Positions 59,701 to 64,000 of a DNA stretch of 64,000 nucleotides are shown piece after piece (position 1 is the stretch's first letter; every line of letters starts with the position of its first letter). The notes under the pieces are model-generated. The model ran no database searches, had not been told where the DNA came from, and was given only the letters and a program-made list of their open reading frames with translations. A program made the translations under genes and the position numbers. Where the stretch lies: contig CAYMCZ010000003.1 in the NCBI GenBank assembly GCA_964389285.1, positions 1-64,000 of the forward strand. The letters run 5' to 3'. Source of the stretch: Alectryocaccobium sp964389285 (GTDB lineage: Bacteria; Bacillota; Clostridia; Lachnospirales; Lachnospiraceae).

Positions 59701-60567
59701 ACCATCCATGTGGATTACTTTGAAAGCCCTTCCGTAAACGCTTTGATTTATCCAAAATCCATGAACATCCGTCTGGACAATGCGGAGGACTGCAGCGATA
59801 TCCTGTTTGTCGTCTGGACCGCGGAAAACGGACAGGATGATTTAAGATGGTATGCCGGCAAAAAAGCGGCCGACGGCACATGGCGTTCTGACGTGAATAC
59901 GCGATTACACGGAGGCAACGGAACATATTTTATACATGTTTACGGAACCGTATCCGGCAGCCGCTATCTTTTAACCGACACCGCGGTAACCGTGGATTCA
60001 TATCAGGACCCGGTCATTTGCCCCGACCGGACAGCCGAAAGCAATGTGTTGAACATTCAGATAGAAGATAATTTCGGATATGACTCGATAAGCCTTGCCG
60101 TCTGGGGCGAAGCAGGCGGTCAGAATGACCTTGTATGGTATTCGCCGGGCAAAAATGCGGACGGAACATACGGCATAAAATGCAATCTCGGAAATCACGG
60201 CGAAACCGGAAAATATTTTATTGATGTTTACGGCAGATACGACAAAAAGCTTATATTTGCCTGCGGGACAACATATACTTTGGACGCTTTTGCCGCCCCG
60301 GTAATGCTCCTCTCAGAGACAGACTCCGGTTTCACGATAAGCCTTCAAAACGCCGAATACTATACCAACGTCCGCTTTCCGGTGTGGACCGAAGCCGCCT
60401 GGCAGGACGATATCAGATGGTACGCGGCATCCAAAGACGGCAGCGGAGTCTGGACCTGTTCCGTCCAGTCCAAAAATCACGGCGGCAACGGACTGTATTA
60501 TGCGGACGCATACGGCACACTAAATAAAAACAGCGTCTTTATCGACGGCGGTACCATAAATATCTGA
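56776..60567 (+). CDS. Secreted CotH-kinase protein with seven GBS-Bsp-like repeats
   Basis: This 1263-residue protein has a signal peptide (MKKKLLRRITSVLIVF), an acidic Ser/Glu/Asp linker to about residue 115, a beta domain (about 120-245) and a CotH kinase domain (about 250-610). Seven GBS-Bsp-like repeats (about 625-1263) complete it. CotH motifs include IKGRGNTSWRYSDKRPYQIKF, KKWILLANAFDDTLIRNQ and GPVWDFDISLGN with the metal-binding aspartates. CotH proteins phosphorylate secreted proteins; here a surface or wall target is inferred. Repeats mostly read AVWG/SE..GQNDL.W. The start at 56776 has AAGGAAG upstream; a longer frame from 56725 is unlikely. It leads into two glycosyltransferase genes. 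Confidence 0.9.
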   Translation: MKKKLLRRITSVLIVFCLLITLLPCTALASEILSEETITDEAAASSDDSDISFEETQEDSVSSYEPEISEPDSSEKTPDISEDKIDISEEPDEVEEFILQEDPDEDTIDPSFEETGIFACHVIDNNGTRVNAWYDDSSNIYYLFLTNACSVPDITLNITGVIIKTSSNGTLDKTKNTLKNGFSGSGAAVTLTDKDGFKYNVTVLQSGLPSLNITLSGTDLSTIHSGSKTVKYSGNSVVLTDEAGNLSLTQTDVQIKGRGNTSWRYSDKRPYQIKFNKKQSVLGMAKAKKWILLANAFDDTLIRNQVAFYMAESLGMPYVPDYKNVDLWIDGEYRGSYAIGEKVEIDGSRLNLTSSTGVIVEQDDAYYKETEHWFYHAGTDHHYALQEAADETMPGLAAEGMSQFSTKLTAFWNYISNTNPSSITLAALDRYVDVDSLAKWYIVNEYTSNCESYTTSCFWYLDGPGDVLHMGPVWDFDISLGNSIKLNSVTLTYGKNYHSLFVRLMNIPAFSDYVRFVYTTYSGSIQNMANYAASLGSTISASADMNYIRWKSLGKANLKPDENSKTFAPTYNQAVSQLTDWLTRRYSAFSSIIENNSDISVVTAQYTEYNGQLKVFATNTSGYSNISVAIWSAAGGQDDIVWYNAQRDAYGTAGLTAYPCLHKKDTGYYHVHVYGTINGRLQFIGAKTVLVSSIKAVEASAVKEEDNNSLYVSAKCAFGYTEVRAAVWGEANGQNDLKWYSMKRTGEGSYYLTCDLLSHNETGKYFIDLYGYYNGRLYYLAGKTITADRLLKPTAAAALSGDGHSVKLKLTNSPGYDSVSFAVWGDKNAQNDLKWYAGSKDSRGIWNYTAYLADHNETGTYHVHIYGRKGSANTFITAVYFDVESLYRHNIKAMLSGSGKTLRTDIDVSDSFGAVKAAIWSKNGGQNDLRWIDAKKNSDNTWTVLESISAHKDTGIYYIDIYGVQNGKLRIMSGTTIHVDYFESPSVNALIYPKSMNIRLDNAEDCSDILFVVWTAENGQDDLRWYAGKKAADGTWRSDVNTRLHGGNGTYFIHVYGTVSGSRYLLTDTAVTVDSYQDPVICPDRTAESNVLNIQIEDNFGYDSISLAVWGEAGGQNDLVWYSPGKNADGTYGIKCNLGNHGETGKYFIDVYGRYDKKLIFACGTTYTLDAFAAPVMLLSETDSGFTISLQNAEYYTNVRFPVWTEAAWQDDIRWYAASKDGSGVWTCSVQSKNHGGNGLYYADAYGTLNKNSVFIDGGTINI

Positions 60568-60614
60568 TGCAAATAAACAATAACGTAAAATATTAACTCA
60601 GGAGACTTTTATAA

Positions 60615-61544
60615 ATGCCTTTATTCAAAAAAAACAGTTCCAAGCCTGTGACAATTCAGGTTCAGACCGTACTTTACAACACCAAAAAAGAAGATGTCAT
60701 CAAATCCGTTGAAAGCATTGCAAATGCTTCAAAACGGTATTCTGATGCCTCAGAAAAAGAACTCAACGTAATCTACAGTATCGGCGACGCCAGTGAAAAC
60801 AGGATATTGTCAGACGAAGACGTTCAGCTTATTTCAAAACAATTTGATGATCTGATTGAATTCAAATATACTTTTTTCGACAACAACACAGGATACGGAA
60901 AGGGTCATAATCTTTTAGGCGCAGACGCCGGAGCCGACTATATCTGCCCCATGAACCCGGATATTATAGTTTTGCCCGCATTTTTCCTGACAATGCTCAA
61001 GCCTTTTGAGGATCCTCAGGTCGGAATGACGGAAGCTCGCCAAACCCCCGTGGAGCATAACAAAGAATATGATCCCGTTACCAAAGAAACAGGCTGGGCC
61101 TCCGGCGCGTGCTTTATGGTCAGGGGCAGGCTTTTTCATGATTTGGAAGGATTTGACTGCAAAACTTTCCATATGTATCTGGAAGATGTGGATTTTTCAT
61201 GGCGTGTAAGATTTGCCGGATATAAGATCATTTACCGGCCGTCGGCTCCCGTTTTCCATGCCAAACGCATTTCCCTGACCGGAAACGCAATGCCCTCGGA
61301 CAATGAGATACTCTATTCCTCTTTGGGCCATCTGCTGTTTTCGGTTAAATGGGGAAAGCCGGAGAGAGCAGAGAAACTGAGCCGGACATTTCTTTCAACC
61401 GGCCATCCTCTTTATATAGAGGCGGTAAATAAGTTCCGGCAAATGCAAAACGACAATCTTCTGCCGAAACCGATAACGACCGATAAATTTGACGCTGACT
61501 TTGTCGGCGAGCTTTATTACGCAAAAAACAGATTTGATTTATAA
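60615..61544 (+). CDS. Family 2 glycosyltransferase, WbbL-like
   Basis: This 309-residue cytoplasmic or membrane-associated glycosyltransferase has a GT-A fold. FDNNTGYGKGHNLLGADAGADYICPMNPDI matches the rhamnosyltransferase-like subgroup, in which NPD replaces the more common DxD. The conserved HMYLEDVDFSWRVRFAGYKI carries the catalytic base region. It probably adds a deoxyhexose or similar sugar to a surface polysaccharide. AGGAG lies upstream of the ATG, 47 bases after the CotH gene stop. Donor and acceptor are unknown. Confidence 0.88.
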   Translation: MPLFKKNSSKPVTIQVQTVLYNTKKEDVIKSVESIANASKRYSDASEKELNVIYSIGDASENRILSDEDVQLISKQFDDLIEFKYTFFDNNTGYGKGHNLLGADAGADYICPMNPDIIVLPAFFLTMLKPFEDPQVGMTEARQTPVEHNKEYDPVTKETGWASGACFMVRGRLFHDLEGFDCKTFHMYLEDVDFSWRVRFAGYKIIYRPSAPVFHAKRISLTGNAMPSDNEILYSSLGHLLFSVKWGKPERAEKLSRTFLSTGHPLYIEAVNKFRQMQNDNLLPKPITTDKFDADFVGELYYAKNRFDL

Positions 61545-61559
61545 AACAGGAGATTCCTT

Positions 61560-62645
61560 ATGAATAACACAAGCCGCGATTTCGAAAACAAACCTTTTTT
61601 AAGCGTTCTCATTATCACCGACGGCCGCTGCCCGGATATGTTAAGAGAATGTCTTTTATCTTTGCAGGCCCAGACGGATAATGATTTTGAAATGCTGCTG
61701 ATCGCACATAAAACAGATGATAATCATTTTGAGCTGATCAGAAAAATAATTAACGAATTCCCCGGCTCTTTTTCTTCGGACATCCGTTTACTTAACCCGA
61801 ACGAGCACGCCCGAAGCGCGGCACTGAACGCAGGTCTTTCTCACGCCCGTGGCAGCTATATTTCGGTTCTTGACGATAATAATATCTGTTTTGACAACTG
61901 GGTCGAAGAATTCCATAAGGCCGCGGATGCTTTTAACGGGAAAATAATAAAAACCGGCGTTCTGACGCAAAAATGGGATATCCTGCAAAGCGAAGATTCT
62001 TTTTCTGAACTTCGCGCCGTAAGTAAACCGGATGCCCGTTACTGTGAAGATTTTGATTTCTTCGACCGGCTTGCCGCAGATGACACTCCCGCCTCCGGTT
62101 TCGCGTTTCCGTCTGATGCATTTGCTTATTTGACTTCAGTACACGGCATTAAAGATCCGACCTGTATATACAGGGATTTTAAGGCTTCATATGATATTTC
62201 ATCAAACTGCCGCCTGCCTTCTTTGAAAAGCAGCTCCTTGTATCTGAATGATTCGGCGGGATATTCCGAAAGCAAAAAAGCTTTCGCCACCCCTTTCGTG
62301 CGCGGTTCATTTTACGAATGTATCTTTGAATTTGATGATGAAAACGACAATGCCCTGGCATCCGTTCGTTTCGATATCTGCGAAGAAGGATTTTTCGGAA
62401 TAGAAGATTTCAGTTTTTCGGTGTTGTATGCGGACGGATCAAAGATTCAGGGAACCCTTTCGGATATTAACGCCCACAACGGAATCCCTTATAAGGCAAA
62501 AGAAGGCTCAGGAATCTGGTACAAAACAAAAGACCCTCAAATAGAAATAGCTTTAAACAACGAAAAACAGGTAAAGCTTATTTGTATTAAAGGGCTTATT
62601 AATACCGACCTGCCGGATGAATTTGATATCGTTCCCGCAAGGTAA
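61560..62645 (+). CDS. Family 2 glycosyltransferase-like protein
   Basis: The N-terminal 120 residues of this 361-residue protein follow the GT2 GT-A pattern: FLSVLIITDGRCPDMLRECLLSLQAQTDNDFEMLLI, RSAALNAGLSHARGSYISVLDDNN. The C-terminal 150 residues (from about 215) are beta-rich without clear motifs and may form a separate binding domain. The usual DxD is DDN. It starts 15 bases after the previous gene with AGGAG upstream, so the two probably act on the same glycan. Catalytic activity is likely but less certain than for its neighbour. Confidence 0.78.
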   Translation: MNNTSRDFENKPFLSVLIITDGRCPDMLRECLLSLQAQTDNDFEMLLIAHKTDDNHFELIRKIINEFPGSFSSDIRLLNPNEHARSAALNAGLSHARGSYISVLDDNNICFDNWVEEFHKAADAFNGKIIKTGVLTQKWDILQSEDSFSELRAVSKPDARYCEDFDFFDRLAADDTPASGFAFPSDAFAYLTSVHGIKDPTCIYRDFKASYDISSNCRLPSLKSSSLYLNDSAGYSESKKAFATPFVRGSFYECIFEFDDENDNALASVRFDICEEGFFGIEDFSFSVLYADGSKIQGTLSDINAHNGIPYKAKEGSGIWYKTKDPQIEIALNNEKQVKLICIKGLINTDLPDEFDIVPAR

Positions 62646-62667
62646 GGGGGCGTTTTAATATTCAGTT

Positions 62668-63975
62668 TTACTGCATATTCCGAAGCACCTCTTTGATCAT
62701 GGCGTTCTTTTTCAAAAGAGGTGTTTCGTCTATTTTGCGGATAATTTCTTTTAAGAGGTTTATCTCGGCGAGCATGTTTTCTTTATCGACCGTAAGGTTT
62801 TCGTTAGCGGCGTTAAGAGCGGCGATTGCCTGCTCCTGTTTTAAAAGAGCGTCATGTTTATCGTCTATTACTTTTTCCTGCTCTTTTATCAGCCGGTATC
62901 TCTCCTCGGCAACCCTGCAAAGCTCAAGATATTCGGGGTACTTGTCAGCGTCATGTGTAAGTTTCGCATCGTTAAAAATATGTGTTCCCGTAAGTTTCGC
63001 TGCCTGAGCCGTGCCAAACGCATATTTCGATCTCAGAAGCCTTGCGCTCTCTTCGTTTTCCATCAGTTCTTCTAATTTAATTATCCCCGCCGCATTTACG
63101 GCTTTTGATTCGTTCAGCGGTTTGCACATCAGAAATGCCTGCTCACATTTTAATTCAAGCGGAGTTCTGGAATCCTCGCAGACGAAATCTTTTTGAAAGG
63201 CACTGATAAACAAATCGTCATCCATGTCATCAAAGAAATGCAGCCGCATCAGAACACATTCGTTATAAAAACGCGCCGTATTGCTTTCGTTTGTGCTGCT
63301 TGTGCGCAGATTGTCGTCCCTTATCCGTCTGATTTTTACAAGCGGCTTTTCGATAACTCCGAAAGAGTAATTCTTTGTAAACCTTACCCACCACTGCATA
63401 TCCTGTCCCTGCACATAAAAAGGATGATGCTTTCCCGTTTTATTCATCGATTCCGTAGTGATAAGCGACGAGGGATTATTCAGTCTGTTGCCTTTATAGA
63501 AAAAGTATCTCAGCCATTCTTCCCTTGTATCCGTATGACATTCAAATATCTTTTTATACCAGTCAAAGAGTTCATTCGCGTCTTCACCGTTTTCATCTAT
63601 TATGTCAGCCCATGTGAAGCATCCCGCATGCTGCGGATTTTCATTAAGATACGCTATCTGCCTTTCCAGTTTTTCGGGAACCCATATATCTCCGGCGTCC
63701 ATGATTGCCGTATAACTGCCTTTTACATGCTCCATTCCTGCGTTTGTCGCATAAGCGATATGACTGTTTTTTTCAAGAAAAACGAGTTCAACACGCTCAT
63801 TTTGCGAATACTCGGAGCGAAGTATCCCGGGAGTGCCGTCGGTAGAGCCGTCATCGACAATAATCAGCTGAATATTGTCATAGGTCTGTGAAAGGATGCT
63901 CTCCACACTCTCTTTGATATACTTTTCTTCGTTGTAAACCGTAAGAATAACGCTTACCAGCCGGTCTTTTTTCAT
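62668..63975 (-). CDS. Family 2 glycosyltransferase with C-terminal coiled coil
   Basis: This 435-residue protein starts with a GT2 domain: RLVSVILTVYNEEKYIKESVESILSQTYDNIQLIIVDDGSTDGT, then AIMDAGDIW in the DxD position, and WWVRFTKNY. The middle (about 215-360) is helical and the end (about 370-425) a coiled coil. I chose the ATG at 63975 (MKKDRL) with AAAGG about 7 bases upstream; an in-frame ATG at 63996 is possible, and the true start could lie beyond the window. It converges on the previous glycosyltransferase gene with a 22-base gap. Confidence 0.85.
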   Translation of the reverse strand: MKKDRLVSVILTVYNEEKYIKESVESILSQTYDNIQLIIVDDGSTDGTPGILRSEYSQNERVELVFLEKNSHIAYATNAGMEHVKGSYTAIMDAGDIWVPEKLERQIAYLNENPQHAGCFTWADIIDENGEDANELFDWYKKIFECHTDTREEWLRYFFYKGNRLNNPSSLITTESMNKTGKHHPFYVQGQDMQWWVRFTKNYSFGVIEKPLVKIRRIRDDNLRTSSTNESNTARFYNECVLMRLHFFDDMDDDLFISAFQKDFVCEDSRTPLELKCEQAFLMCKPLNESKAVNAAGIIKLEELMENEESARLLRSKYAFGTAQAAKLTGTHIFNDAKLTHDADKYPEYLELCRVAEERYRLIKEQEKVIDDKHDALLKQEQAIAALNAANENLTVDKENMLAEINLLKEIIRKIDETPLLKKNAMIKEVLRNMQ

Positions 63976-64000
63976 CTCATCCCTTTCCGCGGTCATGCCA

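Noticed and set aside
50904..60567. Tandem tryptophan-rich repeats as possible choline-binding repeats
   Set aside because: The VW..GGQDDI.W core and roughly 90-residue period fit the GBS-Bsp-like repeat, not the 20-residue choline-binding motif.

Overview
The window looks like a chromosomal segment of a low-to-mid GC Clostridia bacterium, most likely a member of the Lachnospiraceae. This is inferred from family content and gene order: the apt-relA-hemZ-hisS-aspS block, CotH and GBS-Bsp-like repeat surface proteins, a HemZ-type radical SAM enzyme, short ChrA halves, AGGAGG-type ribosome binding sites and TTGACA/TATAAT promoters. There is no phage, CRISPR array or intact mobile element. One decayed IS5-type transposase fragment and a small family of palindromic repeats are present.

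Layout. 94-8.2 kb (-): apt-relA-MBL hydrolase-hemZ-hisS-aspS operon. 8.36-9.76 kb (+): M18 aminopeptidase. 9.97-14.3 kb (-): membrane protein, rluF-like, ligA, metA, with overlapping ends. 14.42 kb (-): tRNA-Arg(CCG). 14.56-22.7 kb (-): one operon encoding all seven shikimate-pathway steps plus both branch enzymes (aroF-tyrA-aroB-aroA-aroC-pheA-aroE/aroK fusion-aroQ). 22.9-28.3 kb (-): TIM-barrel isomerase-like protein, MoxR ATPase, VWA protein and a DUF6273-type protein. 28.6-30.8 kb (-): purC-purB. 30.85-37.4 kb (-): tight five-gene cluster of a radical SAM/SPASM enzyme, a membrane protein with a Cys-Ala repeat tail, an EamA transporter, a trigger-factor-like protein and a degenerate AAA protein. 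37.5-42.1 kb (+): MATE transporter, two ChrA halves, K+ channel, 2-hydroxyacid dehydrogenase. 42.1-48.6 kb (-): valS, a 51-aa protein, zinc-ribbon/TPR protein, HD protein, folP, folB/folK fusion. 48.7-50.9 kb: IS5 relic, hslO, methyltransferase. 50.9-64 kb: three large secreted proteins, each with seven GBS-Bsp-like repeats but different enzymatic domains (L,D-transpeptidase, NlpC/P60-like, CotH kinase), followed by three family-2 glycosyltransferases.

The clearest unannotated element is the control region of the aromatic operon (22.71-22.94 kb). A TTGACA-17-TATACT promoter is followed by a GAGGAA ribosome binding site and a 24-codon leader peptide with eight consecutive aromatic residues (FFYFYFYF). 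A strong intrinsic terminator then sits just before aroF. This has the layout of a Phe/Tyr-sensing ribosome-mediated attenuator, in a phylum where T-boxes are more usual.

The second candidate system is the 30.85-37.4 kb cluster. A radical SAM/SPASM protein overlaps the gene of a membrane protein ending in nine cysteines, mostly Cys-Ala repeats, which suggests a maturase and its substrate. The maturase itself lacks the first cysteine of the usual CX3CX2C motif. A PPIase-less trigger-factor-like protein and an AAA protein with a degraded Walker B follow in the same run.
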